From Ktedonobacter sp. SOSP1-85 (GTDB taxonomy: Bacteria; Chloroflexota; Ktedonobacteria; Ktedonobacterales; Ktedonobacteraceae), in contig NZ_BNJI01000001.1 of NCBI RefSeq assembly GCF_016587415.1, forward strand, positions 1 through 64,000: 64,000 nucleotides of DNA, read 5' to 3'. A program made the position numbers and the translations under genes. Positions 26,354 to 35,068 of this stretch are shown here, piece by piece (the first letter of the stretch is position 1; the number at the start of each line of letters is the position of its first letter). Under the pieces are notes generated by a model. That model did not search any database. It saw nothing but the letters and a program-made list of their open reading frames with translations, and was not told where the DNA came from.

Positions 26354-27562
26354 ATGGAGAAATTGCGTGTTCTGATTGTTGATGACGATGTTGTTGATCT
26401 CCAAGCACTGCCAGGAACAATTGCATTGCATCTAAAAAATATACACATAGATACCTCCAATTCAGCGCTCGGAGCCTTACAACAGGTTCAAGGGAGCCAA
26501 TATGACGCTATAGTCAGCGATATCAAGATGGCTGGCACGGATGGGATTACTCTGGCTGAGAAATTCCGGGCACTCTGTCCAGATACGCCGATAATCCTGA
26601 TTACTGGTTATGGCGATCATGATCTGGCAATTCGTGCCTTACGCGCGGGTGCCTACGACTTTATTGAGAAGCCCATTAACCGCGACTATTTCATCTCGTC
26701 GCTCCAACGCGCGATCCAAACCCACCAGATGCGTCGCCAGATCGCGGAACAGCAGCAAACGCTGGAACACTATACCCACCAGCTTGAGCAGATTGTCGCC
26801 GAGCGTACCATCGAATTGGTCGAGGCCAATGCAGCCAAGGATTTCTTCTTGAGTATGGTCTCACACGAACTAAAAACGCCGCTGACCGCGCTCAAAGGAA
26901 CGATCCAATTGATTCAACGGCGTGTGACACGCGTAGCCACCGCCCTAGAGCCGCTCTCTTCAGAGATGAGCGCTTTTTTCGATGCTCTCACTAGAGATCT
27001 GGCAACGTCCATCCGGCAGATCGATGCCCAAACCCGGTTGATTCGTGATTTGCTGGATATCTCACGCATTACAACCAACACCCTGGAACTGTCGTTGGGC
27101 TACTGTGACTTGGTCCCCGTGGTACGCGAAACGGTTGAGGATCTGCAGGGGTTCGCGCCAGAACGCGCGTTTCGGCTCGCATTGCCAGAGCACACAACGG
27201 TCACCGTCCTAGCCGATGACAAACGCCTGAGCCAAGTGATCATCAACTATATCACGAACGCGATCCGATACTCATCTCCCAGTCAACCGATCGATATTGG
27301 ATTGACCTGCCAGGAGGAGGTCGCTCGCGTCTGGGTACGGGACCAGGGACCAGGCATTTCAAAAGAGGTCCAAAAGGACATCTGGCAGCGCTTTCATCAG
27401 GTCAAGGAAGTGCCTGCGCAAAGCAGTACGGGGAAGGGCCTTGGTTTGGGCCTCGCTATCTGTCAGGCCCTCATCACCCAGCACCATGGAGAGGTCGGCG
27501 TGGAAAGTGCGCCTGGGAAGGGTTCCACCTTCTGGTTTACATTGCCCATCGTCAAAGAATGA
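26354..27562 (+). CDS. Hybrid protein: receiver domain followed by histidine kinase
   Basis: The 402-aa intact frame has an N-terminal receiver (residues ~5-120) with LIVDDDVVDL, phospho-acceptor Asp in DAIVSDIKMAGTDGI, LITGYGDHDLA and Lys in FIEKPINRDYF. Then a coiled coil (QIAEQQQTLEHYTHQLEQIV), HisKA box SMVSHELKTPLTALKG (His ~175), and HATPase boxes NYITNAIRYS, DQGPGIS and GLGLAICQALI. No sensor domain or membrane helix is present, so input must come by phosphotransfer to the receiver. A lone receiver such as 24764-25156 or another kinase could feed it. It differs in sequence from the PAS kinases around it. Confidence 0.92.
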   Translation: MEKLRVLIVDDDVVDLQALPGTIALHLKNIHIDTSNSALGALQQVQGSQYDAIVSDIKMAGTDGITLAEKFRALCPDTPIILITGYGDHDLAIRALRAGAYDFIEKPINRDYFISSLQRAIQTHQMRRQIAEQQQTLEHYTHQLEQIVAERTIELVEANAAKDFFLSMVSHELKTPLTALKGTIQLIQRRVTRVATALEPLSSEMSAFFDALTRDLATSIRQIDAQTRLIRDLLDISRITTNTLELSLGYCDLVPVVRETVEDLQGFAPERAFRLALPEHTTVTVLADDKRLSQVIINYITNAIRYSSPSQPIDIGLTCQEEVARVWVRDQGPGISKEVQKDIWQRFHQVKEVPAQSSTGKGLGLGLAICQALITQHHGEVGVESAPGKGSTFWFTLPIVKE

Positions 27563-27598
27563 AGTAGGGCACCAGCGAGGTTCCTGACGGACCTTTTC

Positions 27599-27672
27599 TG
27601 TTGCCCCGCCGAGTAGCCGGAGGGCGTTGCCGCCCTCAAGCCCTCTAAGAACCGCACAAGGCCCTGCGTTAA
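27599..27672 (-). other. Possible group II intron 3' remnant
   Basis: The minus strand reads tgtgcggttcttagagggct, a small hairpin with loop ggcaac, then ctactcg. This resembles the 3' end (domains V-VI) of some bacterial group II introns. A proper 34-nt domain V is not visible. Low confidence. Confidence 0.3.
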
Positions 27673-27723
27673 GGAAAACGCTTCGTAGCCGCAAAGTAGA
27701 TAAGTGCGGCACAGTTTTCGCTT

Positions 27724-28125
27724 AGAGCACATCAGATGTACCCATCATGCGCGCCAGGTCATCAGCAGACACCCGTGTGTAGATAGTTGTGGTGGCAATA
27801 TCTGCATGCCCAAGCAACTGCTGAATGGCTGGAAGGGGCAGCAGGGGCGATCCAGTCCGTAAGCAGCAGGATCAAGCAGCGCTTTAGCGAACGTATGACG
27901 CAGATCGTGAGGACCAAGCGGAGAAGGAAGCTTTGCAGCTTGACCTAGTTTGGCAATGATCTCCCGAATGCCGCGCTCAGCCAGAGGCCCTTGCTGGCCA
28001 AGAAAAAGGTGCCCATCAGGCCAGCGACTCCAGGCTGCAACGGCTTCTCCTCGGACGACTGCCCGCTCGCGCCACTGTTCTGCCAGGTGTTCGCGATAGG
28101 TGAACAGGATCTCTGGCCAAAATGT
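27724..28125 (-). pseudogene. Phage-type integrase (tyrosine recombinase), C-terminal fragment
   Basis: PHDLRHTFAKALLDP supplies the HxxR motif. After a one-base frame change, AIQQLLGHADIATTTIYTRV gives the LGH and catalytic Tyr of XerD-like integrases, with a normal end at DVL. The upstream half reads EILFTYREHLAEQWRERAVV and is cut at a 73-bp inverted repeat (28130). Unlike the 7087-8925 protein, this has the ordinary 9-residue His-Tyr spacing. Confidence 0.7.
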
Positions 28126-28129
28126 TTTT

Positions 28130-28202
28130 TGCTCATGTAGAGTGGGATTCTTCCTCTCTGCCTGAGCGCCAGTTTAGGAGGGAGTCTCATTCTACATGAG
28201 CA
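28130..28202. repeat. 73-bp inverted-repeat element
   Basis: tgctcatgtaga (28130-28141) pairs with tctacatgagca (28191-28202), and further imperfect pairing lies inside. It abuts the integrase fragment. Confidence 0.6.
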
Positions 28203-28225
28203 CAGACAGCAAGTGGCCTGAAACC

Positions 28226-28452
28226 GGTATTGTCAACTTAACGAATGAAAGGAAGAGCTTTTTGAAGGGAAGGGAAAAGAGAGAGGAAAGAAGCGGAGAA
28301 TTGCAGGGGATGGTGTCGTGTTAGGCGACTGCTTTTCCATTGGTAACCTCATTCCATGCCAGGAAGCGACCCCGTATGAGGGCACGGTAATCTCTGGCTG
28401 TGAGGCGATGCCGTTTGGGCCGAAAGTGATCCAGGATCGGACCAAATGCTGA
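28226..28452 (-). pseudogene. Transposase C-terminus with a GGTATTGTCAACTTAA end
   Basis: The minus frame ends DHFRPKRHRLTARDYRALIR then GRFLAWNEVTNGKAVA and stop at 28321. The element terminus ggtattgtcaacttaa lies at 28226. The style is that of a DDE transposase tail, but I cannot name the family. It identifies the likely parent of the two 150-160 bp MITEs sharing this terminus. Confidence 0.55.
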
Positions 28453-28874
28453 GAGAAACAGTTGAGCTTGTAGAGTACATCCGTCATTTTGTGGCTGGGG
28501 GGGCCGCCATCGCTGGATTGCTCTTCCAGCTCAGAGAACAGGAGCTTCAGGAGGAAGATCACCCGTATCTGGAAACGCTTGTGCGTGCATTCAACCAGAA
28601 GCCAGTGGCCCAGCCAACCCATCTGGAAAGCGAGCCATCCCCAAGCCCACCCCAACCGTTGCTGGACCCGTTAAGCGCGCGTGAACAGGAAGTGCTCCGC
28701 TTGCTCGCGCGTGGGGCCTCGAACCAGGACATCGCGGAAGTATTGGTGGTCGCAACCAGCACTGTGAAGCATCATGTCAGTAATATCCTCAGTAAACTTG
28801 ACGTTACCAATCGCACCCAGGCGATAGCCCGTGCGCGGGCTCTTGGCCTCCTTTCTTCAGCCCCCCTTGACTGA
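28446..28874 (+). pseudogene. LuxR DNA-binding domain, duplicated fragment
   Basis: From ~28479 the frame gives YIRHFVAGGAAIAGLLFQLR and the whole LuxR domain (LSAREQEVLRLLARGASNQD, VVATSTVKHHVSNILSKLDV) to 28874. It is a copy of the 3' end of the gene at 19682-22539 with the seven-G reading intact. The ATPase part is absent. Upstream, a transposase remnant is joined to it. A free LuxR domain might still be made, but no start is convincing. Confidence 0.8.
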
Positions 28875-29216
28875 GGGCGTGCTTGCCAGAGGCAGGTCTA
28901 TCAGGCAGATCTAACTCGAATAGAGTAGGCTGACCAGAGAAATCGAGTTGCGCACTAGCACTTTGGTGCCGGGTTCCATTTGTCACCTCTCTCCTTCCAA
29001 TAGCTCTTTGGACCCATGACGTCCTCTCTACGCTTCCTGTATACTTTGAGAGTCAGAGGGCACCTACGAGAAAAACGCTGGGGAGACGCGCTGGATGCTC
29101 CTTTTCCTGAAGAAAGTAGGAGCGTGCTTGATAAGGGATGCGGGAGGTGAAAGGGGAACACCACGGATGTCGTTACGAACCGAAAAAAGCGTGCGGAAAG
29201 CGATGGAAGAAGAGCA
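28479..29216. repeat. Direct repeat B2
   Basis: Copy of 22103-22850. Similarity ends within the codons for MEEEHG, where an IS630-like piece is joined. Confidence 0.9.
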
Positions 29217-29290
29217 TGGGCAACGGGTGAGTACGGCGACTATGAGCCGCGCCATCCGTGACGTGGGCTGGACACGAAAAAGAGTATACT
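29168..29290 (+). pseudogene. Kinase start joined to an IS630-like transposase fragment
   Basis: The ATG at 29168 gives MSLRTEKSVRKAMEEEHG, the N-terminus of the PAS kinase at 22796. It then becomes GQRVSTATMSRAIRDVGWTR, the second helix-turn-helix of IS630-type transposases. The fusion frame then runs on towards the oxidoreductase. It is a recombination scar. Confidence 0.55.
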
Positions 29291-29356
29291 TCTTGGTGTC
29301 AGTAAAAGACAAGAGCACGAACGCTGCATTGCAAAAAGAAGAGAAAACAGTGATAG

Positions 29357-30309
29357 ACAAAGGGCAACACATACAAGCGATCGCCATTACCGCCTTTGGC
29401 GGCCCTGATCAACTCAAGCTTGTGGATCTGCCTGTGCCACCCTGTGGTCCAGAGCAGGTCCTCATCAGCGTCCAGGCAGCCGGCGTCGGGATGTGGGATG
29501 TGAAAGTGCGGTAAGGAAGCGTCGTATTAGAAGGGCAACAGTTTCCGCTCGTGCTTGGTTGGGAATCAGCAGGGATCATTGCAAAGGTGGGAGAGGCAGT
29601 CACGGGATGGGATGTGGGAACCCACGTGATCTGCGCGACCTACCAGGTCGGCATTGGTCATTATGCTTCTGCCGTGGCTGTCCCTGCGAATCTCGTCGCT
29701 CCAATGCCCTCCTCGCTCGATGCCCTGCACGCATCTGCCCTTCCCGTCAACGGGCTGACCGCTTACCAGGCGATTTTCGAACTGCTGAAGATCCAACCGC
29801 GAGAAACGCTCTTGATTACCGGTGCGGCGGGAGGAACCGGCACGTTTGCTGTCCAACTGGCTGCGCGCGTTGGAGCACACGTCATGGTCACAGCAAGGAG
29901 CGAGCACCACCCATACCTTCAGCAACTGGGAGCAAGCGAACTCATTGATTATACGCAAACGGACTTCGCGGAGGCTGTCCACGCAGCTCATCCTGAGGGC
30001 ATCGATGCGCTCCTGGACTGTGTTGGGGGAGAAACAGCGGCAAGAAGTATGCAGGTGGTACGCGAGAGGGGACGGCTCGTCAGCATTGTCGACCTTGAGC
30101 AGGTGACACCCACCCGTCATATTGACACGCACGTACTCTACTTCCGCCCTGATGGACGACAATTGGCCGAACTGACGAAGCTGGTGGACCATGGTCAGTT
30201 GACGGTTCACCTTGATCAGGTGTTTCCCCTCGTCATGGCCGGGCAGGCTCATGAGCGACTGGAGACGCGGCACCATCAAGGAAAAATCGTGCTCAATGTA
30301 CCAGGATGA
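29357..30309 (+). pseudogene. Zinc-type alcohol dehydrogenase / quinone oxidoreductase, one TAA codon
   Basis: MDR-family protein of ~315 aa: AIAITAFGGPDQLKLVDLPV (N-terminal strand), GVGMWDVKVR, then TAA at ~29512, and in the same frame GSVVLEGQQFPLVLGWESAG. The NADPH-binding region is ETLLITGAAGGTGTFAVQLA with GxxGxxG. It lacks the structural zinc cysteines, as quinone reductases (QOR/zeta-crystallin type) do. Only the one stop breaks it. The ORF from TTG 29551 would lack the N-terminal catalytic strand. The native start is unclear because of the upstream fusion. Confidence 0.82.
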
Positions 30310-30334
30310 AGACCCTCTCTGGTCAAGTCCTAAA

Positions 30335-30508
30335 AAACCATGGGGAGGTCTTATCAACGCAAGGACAATTATTGCGTTTATCGCCAGAAATTCTGGAGAG
30401 AAGTGCGCGCCGGCCCAAAATCTTCTCGGAAGAAAGCCCTCTGAAAGACCTCAAATGAAGGTTCAGTGGTAAAAGCTCATCAAGAGAAAAATGGACGTTG
30501 ACACTACC
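30335..30508. mobile_element. Decayed MITE end related to GGTATTGTCAAC
   Basis: gtggtaaaagctcatcaaga then acgttgacactacc (to 30508) follows the inner-to-outer order of the MITE at 18932-19092. The left end is not clear. Confidence 0.4.
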
Positions 30509-30904
30509 CGCGGTTGTCGCCTGGGGAGAATGACTCAGGAAGAGGTCCTCAGCCAAGAAGCATTACGCCATCCTCTCTCCTCCTCCTTTCTCTCTACCGA
30601 ACAGAAAATCAGCGCAGCCCTTGAGCAGGCCCAATGTGCGGGAGCGCTCAGCGAGACCATCGACACGACCGATGTGGCGACAACGCTCGTCGCCATCGTG
30701 CAAGGAGGATATGTCCTGGCACGAGCGTTACAAGATCCACAGCAGATGGACAAGGCTCTACGCGGTGCCCTGGCTCTGCTCGAGAGCATCGAAGGGAGAT
30801 ACCATCATGGCGACAGAACCATCCTTCACCATGTGTTTTCTTGGAGAGACGGTTTTCCGTTGTACATACGCGCTGCAACGGATAGCCCTAAAAGCCGCCC
30901 CTGA
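30509..30904 (+). pseudogene. TetR-family regulator, C-terminal domain only
   Basis: The frame gives QKISAALEQAQCAGALSETI, TTDVATTLVAIVQGGYVLAR and MDKALRGALALLESI, the ligand-binding helices of TetR_C. The N-terminal helix-turn-helix is missing, and the frame starts at the decayed MITE end. The last 35 residues look non-native. Its neighbour is the oxidoreductase pseudogene, a common TetR target pairing. Confidence 0.65.
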
Positions 30905-31101
30905 AAGGCCCGGGGCAGATGCTCATTGCTCCTGGCCTCTCCGGGAAACGCACGTATTGCATACACACACTTTTTCATCGCTTGTTCCAACCGATGTGAC
31001 AGAAGAGGGATCATCTCCATTGCATGATATTTCTTGAGGTTCAAAGCGGGAAAACATCGTTGCCACCAGGGATGGGGATACGTGAAAGGGAGACAGACAG
31101 C

Positions 31102-33678
31102 ATGATGTTCAATCCACAAAGCAGCGAGTCCAGCATGCTCACATCGCGTGAAACGCTCCTCAGCACGCTTGAGACGCTTCCTGATGCGTTGTTTGTCGTC
31201 GATGACGCCACAACGATTGTGTATGCCAATGCGAGCGCGCAGACCATGCTCGGCGCGTCACGAGAGCAATTCCTGGGGAACCCCTTCTGGCGCGGTGCTC
31301 CACAGCTGGTGAGCACCGCGCTCTACCAGGCCGTCCAGAAGACCACCCAGACCCGAGTACCAAGCGAAGTGGAGTATCGTTCTCCCGTGACGGGGACCTG
31401 GCTGCACGTGCAACTCGCTCCGACGGTTGGGGGGCTTCTGCTGCAGTTTCACCAGGGGAGAGCAGCAAGAACAGCAGCCCAACGCCAGGAGACGGTTCCC
31501 CAAGGCGAGCGTCTCTACATCGATGACCTGAATGGCTTGCATACCAGGATCGGGGTCTTGACCCCCGAGGGGATTGTGTTGGAGATCAATGAGGTCCCGT
31601 TAGACGATGCGCACATCCGACGTGAGGAGGTGATTGGCAAACCGCTCGCCGAAACCCGGTGGTGGTCCTGTTCTCCTCCCAGTCAAGAGCAGCTACGCGC
31701 CGCCATCGCGCGAGCCAGCAGGGGAGAAACCGCGCGTTTCGAGACGGTGGTTCACCCCAGGGAAGGGATGGACCTTCACCTTGAGGCAACGATCATTCCC
31801 CGCAGGGACGTGGACCACCACGTCGAGTACCTCGTCTATGTCGGGACCGACATCACTGAGCGCAAGCGCGCCGAAGCCGAAATCCATGCCCTCATCGATG
31901 CTATCCCCCAGCTGGTCTGGACCGGGCGATCCGACGGCTCTCAGGACTCGTGTAATCAACGCTGGCGCGACTATACCGGCCTGAACACCGAAGAGGCCCA
32001 GGAGGGGGAGGGATGGATGCAGTGTACGCATCCGGAGGACCGGCAACGCGTCCTAGAGACATGGCAGCGCGCCGTCCAGACCGGTGGGGTGTATGAAACG
32101 GAACTGCGCCTGCGTCATGGGACGACCGGGGAGTATCGCTGGTTCTTAACCCGCGCCATGCCGGTACGTGATGAAAGAGGCCAGATCCTCAAATGGTTTG
32201 GCACCAACACCGACATCGAGGACCGGAAACAGGCCGAGCAGCAACTCAAAGAAAGCCGGGAGCACTTGCGCGTGCTCGCCGAAACGGTGCCGCAGTTGGT
32301 GTGGAGCACAGGACCGGACGGCTTGACGGAAGACTGGAATCAACGGTTTGCGAACTATTTCCATGCGACGCCAGAGCAGTTACGAGGGTATGGCTGGCGT
32401 CAGTTCCTGCATCCAGAGGAGTATGACCACGTGCGCGCAGTCCGGGACCGCTCACTGGAAACGGGTGACCCCTATGAGATCGAATATCGTTTGAAGGACA
32501 GCAACGCAGGGAGCTATCGCTGGTTCTTAGCCCGCGCGCTGCCGGTGCGCGATGCAACCGGTCAGATCCTCAAATGGTTTGGCACCTGCACCGATATCCA
32601 GAGGCAGAAACAAGCCGAGGACGCCTTGCGCCAGAGTCAGGAACGCGTGAACCATCTCATGAGTTCCAGCGTGATCGGGATCTTTTTCGCTGAAGGCGAC
32701 GTGGTGGTGGAAGGGAACAACACCTTCCTGAGGATGACGGGCTATAGCCGGGACGAGCTGTGCCAGCGGTGTATCAACTGGGGCGATTTCACCCTGCCAG
32801 CCTTGAAGGCCTCGCTGTTCCAGCAAGCGCACCAGGAACTGGTCGTGCAGCAAGATACCACGCCCTTTGAAGCCGAACTCGTGTGTAAGGATGGCAGCCG
32901 CCTGGACGTGCTAATGGGAGGAGTGGCCTTTCATGGGGAGGTGCTCCAGGGCATCGGCTTTGTGCTGGATAACTCTGCCCGCAAGGAGCTGGAGCAGCGC
33001 AAAGATCACTTTCTAGGGGTGGTCAGCCATGAACTCAAGACACCGCTCACGTCCTTGAAGCTGCAAACGCAACTATTACGAAAGCAACTGGGAAAGCAAG
33101 GCATCTACAACGCGGATACCGTTCTTTCCCGGATGGAGGCACAACTCAACATGGTTACCCGATTGGTCGGAGAGTTGCTCGACCTCTCCAAAATTCAGGC
33201 TGGCACGCTGGAATATGCCCAGGAAACGGTGAATCTGGGCGACGTGCTCCAGGAGGTCGTTGAGATCATGCAACAGATGCAGACGACCCATACCATCGTC
33301 GTGCATCGTGCCGCGCACCCCCCTCTTCTGGTCGGGGATAAGGACCGGCTCGAGCAAATGTTGCTAAACCTGATCAGCAACGCGATCAAATATTCCCCAG
33401 GAGCCAACACGATAGAGGTGGATATCAAGACATCCGAAGAGGCCGTGATGCTCAGCGTGCATGATCAGGGTATCGGCATTCCACGAGAGCAGCGCGAGAA
33501 AATCTTTGAGCGCTTCTATCGGGCGGTTGCTCCACATCAGCGCGCCTTTCCAGGCTTAGGAATGGGCTTGCACATTGCCTCGGAGATCGTCAAGCACCAT
33601 AGGGGAACCATCACGGTCGAGAGCGAAATGGGAAAAGGGTCGACCTTTCAGGTGACACTTCCCCTGAGAAGAACATAA
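31102..33678 (+). CDS. Cytoplasmic PAS histidine kinase, about 5 PAS domains
   Basis: Intact, 858 aa from ATG 31102 (gggagac upstream). PAS 1 is LETLPDALFVVDDATTIVYA, PAS 2 GVLTPEGIVLEINEVPLDDA, PAS 3 LIDAIPQLVWTGRSDGSQ, PAS 4 LAETVPQLVWSTGPDG and PAS 5 LMSSSVIGIFFAEGDVVVEG. PAS 3-4 end in GEYRWFL / GSYRWFL with KWFGTxTDI, the PAC motif. The kinase core has VVSHELKTPLTSLKLQ (His ~642), NAIKYSPG, DQGIGIPREQ and GLGMGLHIASEIV. No transmembrane helix is seen, so the ligand is probably cytoplasmic; it is unknown. The receiver gene follows after 9 bp. The leader (31019-31101) is nearly the same as 59829-59912. Confidence 0.93.
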   Translation: MMFNPQSSESSMLTSRETLLSTLETLPDALFVVDDATTIVYANASAQTMLGASREQFLGNPFWRGAPQLVSTALYQAVQKTTQTRVPSEVEYRSPVTGTWLHVQLAPTVGGLLLQFHQGRAARTAAQRQETVPQGERLYIDDLNGLHTRIGVLTPEGIVLEINEVPLDDAHIRREEVIGKPLAETRWWSCSPPSQEQLRAAIARASRGETARFETVVHPREGMDLHLEATIIPRRDVDHHVEYLVYVGTDITERKRAEAEIHALIDAIPQLVWTGRSDGSQDSCNQRWRDYTGLNTEEAQEGEGWMQCTHPEDRQRVLETWQRAVQTGGVYETELRLRHGTTGEYRWFLTRAMPVRDERGQILKWFGTNTDIEDRKQAEQQLKESREHLRVLAETVPQLVWSTGPDGLTEDWNQRFANYFHATPEQLRGYGWRQFLHPEEYDHVRAVRDRSLETGDPYEIEYRLKDSNAGSYRWFLARALPVRDATGQILKWFGTCTDIQRQKQAEDALRQSQERVNHLMSSSVIGIFFAEGDVVVEGNNTFLRMTGYSRDELCQRCINWGDFTLPALKASLFQQAHQELVVQQDTTPFEAELVCKDGSRLDVLMGGVAFHGEVLQGIGFVLDNSARKELEQRKDHFLGVVSHELKTPLTSLKLQTQLLRKQLGKQGIYNADTVLSRMEAQLNMVTRLVGELLDLSKIQAGTLEYAQETVNLGDVLQEVVEIMQQMQTTHTIVVHRAAHPPLLVGDKDRLEQMLLNLISNAIKYSPGANTIEVDIKTSEEAVMLSVHDQGIGIPREQREKIFERFYRAVAPHQRAFPGLGMGLHIASEIVKHHRGTITVESEMGKGSTFQVTLPLRRT

Positions 33679-33687
33679 GGAGCGCAC

Positions 33688-34083
33688 ATGTATACGTCCC
33701 AGCCACAGGCATGTAGTGATGTTATAGTTGTCAAGAGTATTCTCATTGTCGAAGATGATCCCATCCTTGGCAATCTCCTGCTGGAAGCGCTCCAGGAGGA
33801 GGCAATCTATCAAGGGCATCTTGCTCCAAGCGGCGAGATGGCGCTGAATATGCTGCAAACGATCACGCCTGATTTGTTTCTCCTAGACTATCATCTCCCT
33901 GGGATGAATGGGCTGGAACTCGCCGACCAGTTGCAGCGTAGAGAAGGAGGTGAGCAAACACCCATCCTCCTGATGAGTGCCGATTTGCCACAAGAAAACG
34001 GCGCCCTGGATCATCTCAGAACACTGCAAAAACCCTTTGATCTGGAGACGCTGCTGCAATTGATCGCAAATCTTCTTGCATGA
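33688..34083 (+). CDS. Single-domain response regulator
   Basis: 131-aa receiver with VEDDPILGNLLLEAL, phospho-acceptor Asp in LFLLDYHLPGMNGLEL, ILLMSADLP and LQKPFDLETLL. It lies 9 bp after the 5-PAS kinase. No output domain. Close paralogue of 24764-25156 and 63216-63614. The first ~12 residues vary, and the start ATG 33688 has an aaggagcg site. A fold-back hairpin (34101-34140) follows and may end the transcript. Confidence 0.93.
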   Translation: MYTSQPQACSDVIVVKSILIVEDDPILGNLLLEALQEEAIYQGHLAPSGEMALNMLQTITPDLFLLDYHLPGMNGLELADQLQRREGGEQTPILLMSADLPQENGALDHLRTLQKPFDLETLLQLIANLLA

Positions 34084-34100
34084 GAAAAACAATAGTTTTT

Positions 34101-34140
34101 TACCAGAAAGAGATGGTGATCGTATCATCCCTTTCTGGTA
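34101..34140 (+). terminator. Hairpin after the receiver gene
   Basis: taccagaaag..gatg pairs with catc..ctttctggta over ~15 bp, 17 bp after the stop codon at 34083. There is no T tract after it, so terminator function is tentative. Confidence 0.4.
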
Positions 34141-34144
34141 AGGG

Positions 34145-34387
34145 ATGGTGATCGTTGCCGCCATTCCCCTCATTGCAGGTGTATGGCTGCGTTACGTCGG
34201 CCTGCTTTGCCTGGTCTTGTTTACTGGAACGCTGACCATTTTTGTGATTGCGCCAGCAGTGACCGGATTTCCCGCGCTCACCCTGTATGGTGAGTTTCTC
34301 TTAAAGGATGTCGTGCTGGCTGCTGCCACCATGAGCATCATAGCGATGGATGCAGCCAGACAAGCACACAATAATGAGAGCAGTTGA
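34145..34387 (+). pseudogene. DUF417/DoxX-like membrane protein, C-terminal fragment
   Basis: About 80 residues with three hydrophobic stretches, FPALTLYGEFLLKDVVLAAA being typical of the last helices of YkgB/DoxX-like proteins. The N-terminal helices are missing because the frame begins at the hairpin. Membrane location is clear; function is not known. Confidence 0.55.
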
Positions 34388-34550
34388 CCACCTAACGCTT
34401 CATAGATGAGGATGTACCCTCGGGCAATTCGTCTGCGCTCTACCTGAAACTCATTGCTCTGCTGGATACGCCTCCTGATGCGCCGATCTTTCTAGATCAG
34501 AGAGCCATGATCCAGTAGGTTAATACAAGAGCCGCCACCATGCTTGGGAC
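34388..34550. other. No recognisable gene
   Basis: A short frame (SALYLKLIALLDTPPDAPIF) has no known match to me. Confidence 0.3.
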
Positions 34551-34559
34551 AAGCACGAA

Positions 34560-34953
34560 CTGCCACGAACTGCCTGGCAAGCTGTTTGGCAGTGTGCGCC
34601 ACGCTCGAAGGATTCCCTACAAAGATGCGCAGGGGACGATTCTGCACTGGATTTCACATGTACAGACATCGATGTTTAAAGCGGGCCGAACAGACTGAAG
34701 AGGCCCTGCGCCAGAGCCAGGAACGGGTGCGCACACTGATAAACGCAACGAGTATCGGGATCACCATTGGCGAAGACGATGTGATTGTGGAGGCCAATAT
34801 GCCTTTTTACGCATGACCAGCTATCCCCGGGAAGATCTCTGTCAACGAAAGATCAATTGGATGCAGATGACCCCTCCAGAAGACAAAGCCTATACCGAGC
34901 AGGCACATGAGGAACTCGCACGGCCCTGCTCGATGATCCCTTGTACTCGATAA
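34560..34953 (+). pseudogene. PAS kinase fragment, decayed
   Basis: Pieces in several frames: PYKDAQGTILHW (PAC end), RAEQTEEALRQSQERVRTLI, SIGITIGEDDVIVEANM, then MTSYPREDLCQRKINWMQMT. They follow the last-PAS order of the neighbouring kinases. No kinase domain remains. It lies directly upstream of the 6-PAS kinase and may be the scar of a recombined gene. Confidence 0.65.
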
Positions 34954-35068
34954 TTCTGCCCACAAAGAGAAGGTAGGTCGACAACCACCATACAACAATA
35001 TAGCTTGATGTCAGAGGCGAAAAACCTCTTCACCGAGACATGGGCCATATGAAAGGGATGGAGACAGT

